This document shows positions 1 to 5,908 of a stretch of 7,315 nt of DNA, in pieces; within the stretch, counting starts at the first letter, position 1, and each line of letters starts with the position of its first letter. Source of the stretch: Elusimicrobiota bacterium (GTDB lineage: Bacteria; Elusimicrobiota; Elusimicrobia; Elusimicrobiales; Elusimicrobiaceae); contig JAIRMX010000122.1 in assembly GCA_031258375.1 (NCBI GenBank), forward strand, positions 1-7,315. The letters are read 5' to 3'. Under the pieces are notes generated by a model. That model was not told the origin of the DNA, ran no database searches, and worked only from the letters and a program-made list of their open reading frames with translations. The translations under genes were made by a program, and so were the position numbers.

Positions 1-642
1 TGCCGCTTTCTCTCTTTCGTAAAGCTTGTCCCCGAGTGTTGTAATCGGGGAACTAAATATAAGTCGGAAGAGAGATTTAAAGAAAACAGTTCTAACAACA
101 ATATTAAATCCCTCGCCGCTAAAGCGGCGCTCCCTTTACTAAAGGGAGAAAACTTCGGCTTTACTTTAATCGAACTTCTCGTTGTTGTCATTATAATCGC
201 CATTCTCGCCGCTATTGCTATGCCGCAATATCAAGTAGCAGTTTTAAAATCTCATTTTGTTTCTCAAATGCCTGTGGCAAAAAATATTCTTGACTCTATG
301 GAGAGATGTAGACTTGTTAATGGTGTTTTCCCTTCCAGATTCAGTGATCTTGACATTACCATTCCAAATACAACGTCCTCACCTTCCTGTAGCGGCAATA
401 CCGTCCCAAGTCGTGCTGACTGTGTGATAGGCAATTACAATCTTGAATATTGGATTTTTGGTCCCTCGGAAGAGAGCGAAGGAGGAATGGTACAAATTCG
501 CGACTGGAAACATCAAATGACATTGGAGTGGTCTTTTAAAGGAAAAAATAAAAATTGTATAGCTTATACCCCTATTGCCGTAAAAGCTTGCTTATCGTTA
601 GGAGGGAAATACTGGAAAGAGCATTATTATGCCTTACCATAA
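1..642 (+). CDS. Type IV prepilin-like protein, 5'-partial, with repeat-encoded leader
   Basis: The frame is open from base 1 to the TAA at 640-642. It has no ATG, GTG, TTG or CTG codon before the ATG at 220, which is too far inside to be the start, so translation must begin left of the window. Codons 157-174 read G|FTLIE, the prepilin peptidase (PilD-type) site with Glu+5, followed by a hydrophobic helix (LLVVVIIIAILAAIAMPQYQ). The mature protein would be about 160 aa. Its C-terminus (KACLSLGG, then YYALP) resembles that of the prepilin at 6004-6540 (KVCESMGG, then NRYAL), so the two are paralogues. Expected role: a pilin or pseudopilin of a type IV pilus or type II secretion-like machine at the inner membrane. 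The residues before the cleavage site (IKSLAAKAALPLLKGENF) are encoded by a palindromic repeat and replace the usual short basic leader. It could be a working gene with a long leader or a 5'-damaged copy; the window cannot decide. Confidence 0.8.
   Translation, partial: CRFLSFVKLVPECCNRGTKYKSEERFKENSSNNNIKSLAAKAALPLLKGENFGFTLIELLVVVIIIAILAAIAMPQYQVAVLKSHFVSQMPVAKNILDSMERCRLVNGVFPSRFSDLDITIPNTTSSPSCSGNTVPSRADCVIGNYNLEYWIFGPSEESEGGMVQIRDWKHQMTLEWSFKGKNKNCIAYTPIAVKACLSLGGKYWKEHYYALP
7..80 (-). repeat. Palindromic repeat copy L1
   Basis: Read on the minus strand this copy begins TTAAATCTCTCTTC and ends AAAGAGAGAAA, matching copy R2 (6893-6964). It contains a hairpin with arms TCCCCGA (29-35) and TCGGGGA (45-51). 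Its TTAAATC end faces copy L2 across a 20-odd-nt spacer, so L1 and L2 form a head-to-head pair. The pair is the reverse complement of the R1/R2 arrangement near the right edge. Confidence 0.75.
102..153 (+). repeat. Palindromic repeat copy L2, in frame with the prepilin
   Basis: The copy begins TATTAAATCCCTCG and ends AAAGGGAGAAAAC. It carries two hairpins: GCCGCT/AGCGGC, and CTCCCTTT-ACT-AAAGGGAG at 130-148. It is homologous to R1 (6813-6865), where the first stem is GTCGCT/AGCGAC; the C-to-T change is compensated by G-to-A in the other arm. The end of the repeat lies one codon before the Gly-Phe cleavage site codons of the prepilin, and the repeat is translated in the pilin frame. Confidence 0.8.
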
Positions 643-688
643 GCATTTTTGCCATTAGACCTAAATTTATAAACCGATTTGAAAAACA

Positions 689-728
689 AAAAACTCCCCG
701 CATAATATGTGGAGAGTTTTTGTTTTTC
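689..728. terminator. Bidirectional intrinsic terminator
   Basis: A hairpin with arms 689-703 and 707-721, loop AAT, one mismatch and one wobble. It is followed on the plus strand by TTTTTGTTTTT and on the minus strand by TTTTTTGTTTTT. It lies between the convergent prepilin gene and the rubredoxin operon and can end transcripts from both sides. Confidence 0.85.
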
Positions 729-774
729 AGATTAGAATTTTTAGGGAAGTCGCAGATTAAGGTATTACAAAGTC

Positions 775-911
775 GTCATTACGAGCGGAACGCAGTGAAG
801 CGCGGCAATCCACACACAAAATGGGTGTAAGCCGCGCGGGCAGCAAAAGCAATTTTACGGAAAAATGTCAGTGTATGGATTGCTTCGTACGCTACGCTCC
901 CTCGCAATGAC
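775..911. repeat. 137-bp imperfect palindromic repeat of the GTCATTGCGAG type
   Basis: The left end reads GTCATTACGAGCGGAACGC and leads to GGCAATCCACACAC. The reverse complement of the right end reads GTCATTGCGAGGGAGCGTAG and leads to AGCAATCCATACAC. The whole can fold into one long hairpin. From memory, repeats with GTCATTGCGAGC ends and a GCAATCC core are scattered through genomes of several unrelated bacteria and behave like non-coding MITE-type elements. Together with the terminator upstream it fills the 643-966 gap, where I see no gene. Confidence 0.8.
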
Positions 912-966
912 AGCTAAGGCGCAACAGCACATATTATTCCTTATACTAATACTTCCCGAAAAATTT

Positions 967-1101
967 TTACGACTGAGCGGTAAATTCATCTTTGCCGACA
1001 CCGCAGGTAGGACAAGTCCAATCGGCGGGAAGATCCGCCCATTTTTTGCCTTCCGCTTCTTCGTCATAAACATAACCGCATACATTACATACGTATTTCA
1101 T
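967..1101 (-). CDS. Rubredoxin (44 aa)
   Basis: The translation begins MKYVCNVCGYVYDEE and ends CGVGKDEFTAQS. The two CxxC-type motifs (C5-x2-C8-G-Y and C30-x2-C33-G) ligate a single iron for one-electron transfer. GYVYD, the W-x-x-L-P-x-D-W segment before the second pair, and KDEF are hallmarks of the family. At 44 aa it is the short-loop form, with 21 residues between the cysteine pairs where classical rubredoxins have nearly 30. A strong GGAGGG site at 1109-1114 sits 7 nt before the ATG. It follows the flavin reductase by 61 nt and is probably cotranscribed. Its expected job is to pass electrons from the flavin reductase to FprA (3109-4302), and possibly to the superoxide reductase at the right edge. 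It is short enough to be missed by default gene calling. Confidence 0.95.
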   Translation of the reverse strand: MKYVCNVCGYVYDEEAEGKKWADLPADWTCPTCGVGKDEFTAQS

Positions 1102-1162
1102 AATTTTTCCCTCCGTTCTTATTTTTTAAAAATATTTCCGCTTCTTTTGCCGCCGAGAAAAC

Positions 1163-1675
1163 CTATCCTTTAAAAGTCGTCGCGCCGCGCGGCGTTTTGC
1201 CGCGCATTACCGTTTGATAATAATTATAAGTCAAAGGTTTGCCCTCTCCGCTCAAAACTTCTGCGGAAACAACATTTCCTATAAACATTGTGTGAGTTTT
1301 TAAATCAATAGTTTGTTCGGTTTTAATTTCAAAAATATCAAGCGTGTTTTCCAAAACCGCCGGCAAATTATTCTGCGTCAAATTAAATTTATATTTTGCA
1401 AATTTATCAAAATTGCGTCCGGTGCGAAACCCAAAATTACCTATAAAAACCATATCCGAACCCTCTTTAATTGCCTGCACGCTCAAAAAACCGCGTTTTA
1501 AAATATATTCGTGCGTCAAAGATTCTTTGTTCACGCAAATGGCAAGTTTTTCCGGGCATGCCGTAACTTGCATAACGGAATTTGCTATCATCGCATTAGG
1601 CTTGCCGTCCAAACAACTGCCGACGATATAAACCCCGTAAGATAAATCGTAAAACGCTTTTATATCTATGTTCAT
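1163..1675 (-). CDS. Flavin reductase-domain protein, Hrb-like partner of FprA
   Basis: A 170-aa protein made of one flavin reductase-like FMN-binding domain. Recognisable segments are DLSYGVYIVGS near the N-terminus, NAMIANSVMQVTACPE, and FRTGRNFDKF. The C-terminal YNYYQTVMRGKTPRGA is the stretch that, in high-molecular-weight rubredoxins (Hrb) of acetogens such as Moorella, leads into a fused rubredoxin domain. Here the protein stops (FKG) and rubredoxin is encoded separately 61 nt downstream. In Hrb the reductase takes electrons from NADH via FMN and passes them through rubredoxin to FprA; the same cytoplasmic role is inferred here. The ATG at 1675 has a modest GGGG site 4 nt upstream. The gap to the STAS gene is 55 nt, consistent with one transcript. 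A stand-alone FMN-binding reductase with another partner cannot be excluded. Confidence 0.85.
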   Translation of the reverse strand: MNIDIKAFYDLSYGVYIVGSCLDGKPNAMIANSVMQVTACPEKLAICVNKESLTHEYILKRGFLSVQAIKEGSDMVFIGNFGFRTGRNFDKFAKYKFNLTQNNLPAVLENTLDIFEIKTEQTIDLKTHTMFIGNVVSAEVLSGEGKPLTYNYYQTVMRGKTPRGATTFKG

Positions 1676-1730
1676 TTTACCCCAGAACGCCCAAAAACGC
1701 TTTAAAGTTTTATACTACCTTTTTTGATTT

Positions 1731-1994
1731 TTACGCCTTGATAATATCAAGCGTTTCTTTTACCGACGGATTTAAGGTATTGTCAAACTTAATTTGCACA
1801 TTTTTAAATTTACCTTTTATCCCGCCTATAAATTCATCTGCCCAAGACGGAGTCAAAACTTCAACTCCGGCAAAATCTAATATAAATTCTTTCTCGTTAT
1901 CTTTAAATATATATGCGGACGCAGCCAAAAACGCATCTTTACCGGCAGGCCTTGATACTAATATATTCCCAAACTTTGCAATTTGTATTTTCAT
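1731..1994 (-). CDS. STAS-like domain protein, DUF4325 type
   Basis: An 87-aa single-domain protein. The diagnostic stretch is FILDFAGVEVLTPSWADEFI (residues 37-56), typical of DUF4325 STAS-like proteins, in which an acidic beta strand leads into a Ser-rich turn and a helix. STAS domains act as anti-sigma-factor antagonists or as regulatory partners of GHKL-type ATPases. DUF4325 proteins commonly sit beside an ATP-binding protein, and here the decayed HATPase (2004-2507) lies 9 nt upstream. The pair therefore looks like a SpoIIAA/SpoIIAB-like switch whose kinase half has been lost. The start has an AAGG at a suitable distance. No catalytic residues are expected. The exact function is unknown. 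Confidence 0.75.
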   Translation of the reverse strand: MKIQIAKFGNILVSRPAGKDAFLAASAYIFKDNEKEFILDFAGVEVLTPSWADEFIGGIKGKFKNVQIKFDNTLNPSVKETLDIIKA

Positions 1995-2003
1995 ATTTTA
2001 ACC

Positions 2004-2507
2004 TTAATATTTTATCACGGAGAAGCACCCGTTCATAGAGTCCTCAACCGTTTCAAAAATCTCATCGCTATTTTTTATTTCTGCAACGCCATTGCGATTG
2101 CAAATAAAAATGCCAATTATTCTTTTTTACGGCATTTGAAACAAATTTTAAGCCGTTGCCTCTTTGTTCCGGAGCGCGTCCTGATATTGTCTCCGTCAAA
2201 GCGGTTTTAACCGCCATTTGGTCGTCCTTTATGGCAATCTTAACTTTTGACAATGTCGCTTTTATCCCTTGCCCTCTATCCGCTACAACAATTGTTTTTG
2301 TCTGATTATAGTGCAAAAATATTATGCCGGGGATATCGCATTACCAAGATTATGGTCAAAAGAATTATTGCCGATTTCTCCTATGCTTGCTACTAACAAA
2401 TAATTTTTCGTCTCAGCAAGCTGATAAAATAATTTACTCAAACCTTTCCAAAACCGCTTTGCCGACGGTAATAACAAAAATTGATTAATTTTTTTCCAAC
2501 TCTTCAA
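2004..2507 (-). pseudogene. HATPase (GHKL/SpoIIAB-like) gene broken by two frameshifts
   Basis: Three consecutive frames join into one HATPase domain. The first (2507 to about 2340) carries the N-box region ASIGEIGNNSFDHNLGN. The second, from 2337, reads DIPGIIFLHYNQTKTIVVADRGQGI (G1 box DRGQG), then GRAPEQRGNGLKFVS (G2 box). The third, from about 2093, reads NGVAEIKNSDEIFETVEDS and ends CFSVIKY at the TAA at 2004-2006. The first break, near 2338-2339, looks like the loss of one base between GN and DIPG. The second, near 2094-2096, changes the frame before NGVAEI. The restored protein is about 167 aa. It would have bound ATP and acted as partner of the STAS-like protein. The 5' limit is uncertain: the frame overlaps the 3' end of the nucleotidyltransferase and has only a TTG at 2507. 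Two sequencing errors are an alternative to real decay. Confidence 0.8.
2440..2466. repeat. 27-bp direct repeat, distal copy
   Basis: Identical over all 27 positions to 3115-3141, starting AAACCTTTCC and ending TTTGCCGAC. This copy lies inside the HATPase pseudogene, where the minus strand reads (P)SAKRFWKGL. The other copy encodes VGKAVLERF at the end of FprA, in a different frame. The two copies bracket the nucleotidyltransferase module. Confidence 0.85.
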
Positions 2508-2928
2508 CGTCTGCTAAATCTTTTGTCCTGCCGGATGCGCGTTTGTTTATAATCAAATCTTCTTTTGACAAAACATTTACGGCAATACCATCCACTTCCA
2601 CAACGCAGGAATTTTTAAAAGCCGTCACAAAGTCTAAGCCGTCAATAGAAGTCAAAATATCTATTCTGCGCGGCGCAACGCCTATTTGGAACACAAAATC
2701 ATCGCTCTTAAAATCCTCTGCTGAAATATTGTGCATGGGCGCGCCAAAACGCTTTAATGCTTTCATAACGGCAGAAATATTTTCAGCGGAAGCTATTATC
2801 CAAATATCAATATCCATAGTTGCGCGCGGATATCCTTGCGCCGCCATTGCATATGCGCCTACTAAGAGAAATTTAACCTTTTCTTCTCTTAATGCGGACA
2901 ACATGTCTTTGTAATCGTTGTTTAGCAT
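2485..2928 (-). CDS. Minimal nucleotidyltransferase (AbiEii/MNT/DUF6036-like)
   Basis: A 147-aa nucleotidyltransferase-fold protein. The core is VKFLLVGAYAMAAQGYPRAT then MDIDIWI (residues 18-44), matching hG[GAS]-x(n)-DhD. D39 and D41 would bind metal, and D90 in APRRIDILTSI is the likely third acidic residue. The C-terminal LIINKRASGRTKDLADVEEL is typical of small stand-alone members. Such proteins transfer nucleotides to a protein or RNA target, and several relatives act in toxin-antitoxin or abortive-infection systems; the substrate here is unknown. I chose ATG 2928 over a TTG at 2943 because GGGG (2938-2941) lies 9 nt upstream. The gene overlaps the small upstream ORF by 56 nt and its 3' end overlaps the HATPase remnant. 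The position between FprA and its electron donors suggests insertion rather than a shared function. Confidence 0.85.
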   Translation of the reverse strand: MLNNDYKDMLSALREEKVKFLLVGAYAMAAQGYPRATMDIDIWIIASAENISAVMKALKRFGAPMHNISAEDFKSDDFVFQIGVAPRRIDILTSIDGLDFVTAFKNSCVVEVDGIAVNVLSKEDLIINKRASGRTKDLADVEELEKN

Positions 2929-3061
2929 TATATTTATCCCCAAAAGAGCAAACTTCCTCTGTTAAAGGCCACACATACCCAAGCAATTCCGCCGCAGTGC
3001 CTGCGACAAAATTGCTTTGTGCGTCCTTTAACCGTTTCTTTAATGTGATAATTCTTCTCAT
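2873..3061 (-). CDS. Small unknown protein upstream of and overlapping the nucleotidyltransferase
   Basis: A 62-aa ORF: basic N-terminus (MRRIITLKKRLKDA), a central AAELLGYVWPLTEEVCSFGDKY, and a basic C-terminus (QRLQRHVVRIKRRKG). From memory, the W-x-LTEE and RLQRHVVR pattern resembles small uncharacterised proteins encoded just upstream of this kind of nucleotidyltransferase, but I cannot verify this. The last 56 nt overlap the nucleotidyltransferase start in another frame, which suggests translational coupling or a compact two-gene module. ATG 3061 is the only in-frame start after the stop at 3074-3076, and it has no clear Shine-Dalgarno, so the gene may be poorly translated or 5'-eroded. 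No HEPN RxxxxH motif is seen, so it is not the standard MNT partner. Confidence 0.55.
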   Translation of the reverse strand: MRRIITLKKRLKDAQSNFVAGTAAELLGYVWPLTEEVCSFGDKYNAKQRLQRHVVRIKRRKG

Positions 3062-3108
3062 CGTTATATTATTTTAGTAAACTTTTTTCAATTTGATGAA
3101 AGAAAAAA

Positions 3109-4302
3109 TTATTTAAACCTTTCCAAAACCGCTTTGCCGACAGCAGCTCCCAAATCAAAACATTCTTTTAATTTGGCTGCGTCCGGCACAAATTTGGATT
3201 TAACAGCAGGGGACACAATTTCTATCCCCATGTCTTTCATAATATCTTCCATTTTATTTAAAACGGGCGCGCTCCACCCGTAAGAGCCAAAAGCCGCGCC
3301 GACGAGTTTTTCTTTTTTAAGGCCGCGCAGATAAGTGGTAATATCGCCGAGCGAAGGGAAAATTTCCTGATTAATTACGGGCGTGCCTAGTATAAGCGCG
3401 CCTGCGTCCATAATTTCGGTTGCAATATCACTGCGATGTTCCGTATGCAGAGAAAAAGATTTTGTTTCAATCCCCCTGCTTGCAAGGCCGTCAACAATCC
3501 GAGCCGCCATTTTAGCCGTGCTTCCCCACATTGTATCGTAAACCACGATAGCCTTCTTTTTGCTTTTTTGCGCCGCAAAATCCTTATACATCGCGATAAT
3601 TTCCGGTATCATTTTTGTCCAAATTACGCCGTGATCCGGGCAAATCATACGCGGATTAATCCCTTTTTGTTCAACTAGTTTTAGAAATGCTCCCGCGATT
3701 TTTGAATACGGCAGAATTATATTTGCATAATACTTGCGAAATTCGTAAATCCAGTCTTCGCGATTGGTTTCATAATCAAAACGCTGCGTGCAGGCATAAT
3801 GCATGCCGAAAATATCATTGCAAAATAAAATATTCTCTTTATTTAGCAAGGAAACCATACTGTCCGGCCAATGCAGCATTCTTGATTCCAAAAAAGTGAA
3901 ACTATCGTCGCCGATGTCAAGCGTTGCGCCGTTGACAAGAGCTTCTATAGGCAAATCTTGTCCGAGCTGTTCTTTAATATTCTGCATTCCGGGCGCGGAA
4001 GCGTAAACTTTTTGCGGCTTAAAATCTTCTATCGCGCGGCGCAACGCGCCGCTGTGGTCCATTTCGGCGTGATTGCATATTATAATATCAATTTTTCTGT
4101 CGCCCAAAATATCAAGCAGACGCGCTTTCATGTCTTCATAAAACGGTTCTTTTACGGTATCAATAAGCACAATCTTCTTATCCAGCACCAGAAAAGCGTT
4201 ATATGTCGTTCCCTGATTTGTGGAATATCCGTGAAAATCGCGTATATTCCAATCAATTACGCCAACCCAGTAAATTTTATCGGTTATCTTGACTGCTTTC
4301 AT
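3109..4302 (-). CDS. fprA: A-type flavoprotein FprA (flavodiiron O2/NO reductase)
   Basis: A 397-aa protein of the usual class A flavodiiron length: an N-terminal metallo-beta-lactamase-like diiron domain (about 1-245) and a C-terminal flavodoxin domain (about 250-397). All diiron ligands can be read: H78-x-E80-x-D82-H83 (NHAEMDHSG), H144 (LHWPD), D163 (CNDIFG) and H224 (CPDHG). FMN binding is shown by YDTMWGSTAKMA (255-266) and GSYGWS (339-344). The enzyme reduces O2 to water and/or NO to N2O in the cytoplasm with electrons from rubredoxin. ATG 4302 is preferred to an ATG 27 nt upstream because AGAAGGAG ends 5 nt before it. The expected donors, flavin reductase and rubredoxin, lie 1.4 kb downstream on the same strand, separated by unrelated genes. 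Codons 388-396 lie in a 27-bp sequence repeated at 2440-2466. Confidence 0.95.
   Translation of the reverse strand: MKAVKITDKIYWVGVIDWNIRDFHGYSTNQGTTYNAFLVLDKKIVLIDTVKEPFYEDMKARLLDILGDRKIDIIICNHAEMDHSGALRRAIEDFKPQKVYASAPGMQNIKEQLGQDLPIEALVNGATLDIGDDSFTFLESRMLHWPDSMVSLLNKENILFCNDIFGMHYACTQRFDYETNREDWIYEFRKYYANIILPYSKIAGAFLKLVEQKGINPRMICPDHGVIWTKMIPEIIAMYKDFAAQKSKKKAIVVYDTMWGSTAKMAARIVDGLASRGIETKSFSLHTEHRSDIATEIMDAGALILGTPVINQEIFPSLGDITTYLRGLKKEKLVGAAFGSYGWSAPVLNKMEDIMKDMGIEIVSPAVKSKFVPDAAKLKECFDLGAAVGKAVLERFK
3115..3141. repeat. 27-bp direct repeat, copy at the 3' end of fprA
   Basis: Exact match to 2440-2466. It covers the FprA codons VGKAVLERF just before the last Lys and stop, so the fprA reading frame is intact through it. 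A duplicated gene 3' end that keeps the gene whole resembles an attachment-site or recombination scar. Confidence 0.85.
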
Positions 4303-4320
4303 ACAAACTCCTTCTAAAAA

Positions 4321-4335
4321 TGCGCGCATTGCGCA
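4321..4335. promoter_or_regulatory. Short palindrome upstream of fprA
   Basis: TGCGC-GCATT-GCGCA lies 19 nt upstream of the fprA ATG, next to its ribosome binding site. It could be an operator or a small leader hairpin. I see no convincing sigma70 promoter for fprA in 4336-4400. The remaining 4394-4520 contains only AT-rich sequence and no gene. Confidence 0.35.
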
Positions 4336-4350
4336 AAGCCTTTTATCAAG

Positions 4351-4393
4351 TATATGATAGCAAATAAGGACGTTGCGTTGCAGGAAGGAAAAT
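4351..4393. repeat. Direct repeat, copy A (fprA side of the ATPase gene)
   Basis: Positions 4351-4384 match 5909-5942 at 29 of 34 bases (core AATAAGGACGTTGCGTTGCAGG against AATAAGAACGCCGCGTTGCAGG by position). Four of the five differences are transitions. Weaker similarity continues to GGAAAAT. The two copies are in the same orientation and flank the ATPase gene. Confidence 0.65.
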
Positions 4394-4520
4394 AACGGCG
4401 AGGAAAAACCGCCGCCAAATCTTTTGTTAATATTCGGCCTAATATTTACGTTTTATAATGCAACAATCCGTTTGAAATTTATTATATCCAACGTGCTAAA
4501 TTTCGTCTGGCAAAGATAAT

Positions 4521-5729
4521 TTATTCTCCTTCAAGCAGCCAATCCAGAACATTAATTTGTTTTATCCCGTTAACATTTACATTCGTATAATCCATAGTCA
4601 ACAAAAATTTAGGATTATGGTCTTTTACAGAGTTAAGCGGAGCTATTTCTCTTTTCAGGGTATTAGGATCAAGAACGCTTTGCGAAACTTGATAATATTC
4701 TACAATTCCGTTTTTACGGACAATAAAGTCTATTTCTTTATTGCCGACTTTGCCTATATAAACTTCATATCCCCTGCGCAGTAATTCAAGATATACCATG
4801 TTTTCTAAAATATGTCCGCCGTCGTCGTCCCGTCGTCCTAAAACAATATTTCTAAACCCAATATCCACAAGATAATATTTGTCGTTTGTTTTCAGCAGCT
4901 GCTTCCCTTTAATGTCAAAACGTCCGACTTTATATAAAATGAAACTTTCTAAAAGCGCGGACAAATATCCTTCTATTGTCGCAGTTTGAACTTCGCGTCC
5001 GTCCGCTTTCATTGTTTTATAAATATTATTTATAGACGTTTGGCTTCCGATAATGTTAAACATAAAGCTAATTACGTTTTCTAAACGATAAACATCGTGA
5101 ATTCTTTTACGCGCGACTATATCTTTAAGAATTATCGTGCTATATATGCCCTTTATATAATCGTCTATTCTTGTTTTATCTCCGTTAAATTGCATTGCTC
5201 CGGGGAAAGAACCGCAATCTAAAAAATTTTTGAATTTCTCGGGCAAATTAGTTTTATCCCTAGTAACAGACATATATTCTTTAAAAGATAAAGGAAGCAT
5301 ACGGACTTCAATATATCTGCCGGAGATTAGCGTCGCAATTTCGCTTGAAAGCATTCGCGCGTTTGAGCCTGTAATATATAAATCAACGTTCTTTTTTAAA
5401 TTTAAACTGTTAATCGCCCTTTCAAATTCGGGAATGTTCTGAATTTCGTCTATAAAAACATAGTTTTGTTGTTCGGGCAATAATTTAGAGACGACATAAT
5501 CGTGCAATGCCTGCCAATTATCTATATCTTTATACGCGGCGTCTTCAAGATTGATATTTATAATTTGCTCGGAGTTTACAGCTTTTTCATTTTCAAGATA
5601 TTGCTGAAAAAGAATAAACAAAGTAGATTTGCCAGAGCGGCGCACGCCTGTTATAATCTTTATTAAATCTGTATTTAAAAATCCTTTAAGTTTTTCAAGA
5701 TAAAGCGGCCTATTTATTAAATTTTGCAT
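4521..5729 (-). CDS. AAA_14/DUF4143 ATPase
   Basis: A 402-aa protein with the standard two-part layout of the family: an N-terminal P-loop ATPase and a C-terminal DUF4143 nuclease-like domain. Walker A is GVRRSGKST (28-36), Walker B YVFIDEIQN (90-98), the sensor-like strand LYITGSNARML (117-127), and SGRYIEVRMLPLSFKEY the conserved follow-on. The C-terminal part has ENMVYLELLRRGYEVYIGK, then KEIDFIV, YYQVSQS and KFLLTMD, ending INVLDWLLEGE. This YYQV form is common in the family. Function is unproven; such ATPases are abundant, often horizontally acquired and sometimes linked to toxin-antitoxin or defence functions. ATG 5729 is preferred to a TTG at 5741 because TGGAGG ends 5 nt before it. 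The gene stands alone with its own promoter and is bracketed by direct repeats (4351-4393, 5909-5951). Confidence 0.9.
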   Translation of the reverse strand: MQNLINRPLYLEKLKGFLNTDLIKIITGVRRSGKSTLFILFQQYLENEKAVNSEQIININLEDAAYKDIDNWQALHDYVVSKLLPEQQNYVFIDEIQNIPEFERAINSLNLKKNVDLYITGSNARMLSSEIATLISGRYIEVRMLPLSFKEYMSVTRDKTNLPEKFKNFLDCGSFPGAMQFNGDKTRIDDYIKGIYSTIILKDIVARKRIHDVYRLENVISFMFNIIGSQTSINNIYKTMKADGREVQTATIEGYLSALLESFILYKVGRFDIKGKQLLKTNDKYYLVDIGFRNIVLGRRDDDGGHILENMVYLELLRRGYEVYIGKVGNKEIDFIVRKNGIVEYYQVSQSVLDPNTLKREIAPLNSVKDHNPKFLLTMDYTNVNVNGIKQINVLDWLLEGE

Positions 5730-5745
5730 ATTATCCTCCAAAAAT

Positions 5746-5775
5746 ATTAGAACATAATTATGACAATAATGTCAA
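5746..5775 (-). promoter_or_regulatory. Predicted sigma70 promoter with overlapping dyad, ATPase gene
   Basis: Minus strand: TTGACA (5775-5770), 18-bp spacer, TCTAAT (5751-5746). The -35 overlaps the dyad TGACA-ATAA-TGTCA (5761-5774), a possible repressor site. The predicted start, near 5739, would leave a very short leader beginning at the ribosome binding site, so the exact -10 is uncertain. Confidence 0.5.
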
Positions 5776-5802
5776 GTTTTTAGCAGTACAATACTAAAAA
5801 CT
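5775..5802. promoter_or_regulatory. Inverted repeat upstream of the ATPase promoter
   Basis: Arms AGTTTTTAG (5775-5783) and CTAAAAACT (5794-5802) around 10 nt. TTTTAGCA occurs again at 5809-5816. It directly abuts the -35 box and could be an operator. The rest of the 5742-6003 gap is AT-rich, with a weak AATTCT/AGAATT hairpin near 5893-5909 and repeat copy B, and no gene. Confidence 0.4.
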
Positions 5803-5908
5803 ATTATCTTTTAGCATATTTTTGATAGTGCAATATATGTTTTTATGTTTTTTGTTGCATAATATCCTTCGAAAATATTGGCGAAAAACAGGAATTCTTT
5901 TACAGAAT

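Noticed and set aside
555..830. Plus-strand 91-codon frame across the end of the left prepilin
   Set aside because: It overlaps the prepilin in another frame, then reads through the terminator and the palindromic repeat.
865..1173. Plus-strand open frame opposite rubredoxin, and the 76-codon minus frame at 855-1085
   Set aside because: Both overlap the unmistakable rubredoxin gene and the palindromic repeat and show no protein family features.
2929..2943. Extended TTG starts of the nucleotidyltransferase (2943) and ATPase (5741), and the ATG at 4329 for fprA
   Set aside because: In each case a downstream ATG has a better placed Shine-Dalgarno, and the extra residues include the Shine-Dalgarno itself.
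2873..3061. Small ORF as a HEPN partner of an MNT-HEPN toxin-antitoxin pair
   Set aside because: No RxxxxH motif and too short for a HEPN domain.
3063..3091. Minus-strand TTGAAA, 17-bp spacer, TATAAC, a promoter-like pair before the small ORF
   Set aside because: The predicted start would fall downstream of the ORF's only ATG (3061), and such matches are common in AT-rich DNA. It could at most serve the nucleotidyltransferase.
4430..4443. 14-nt ATATTCGGCCTAAT shared with the H3 hairpin (6679-6692, opposite strand)
   Set aside because: A 14-mer match in a window of this size can arise by chance, and the flanks differ.
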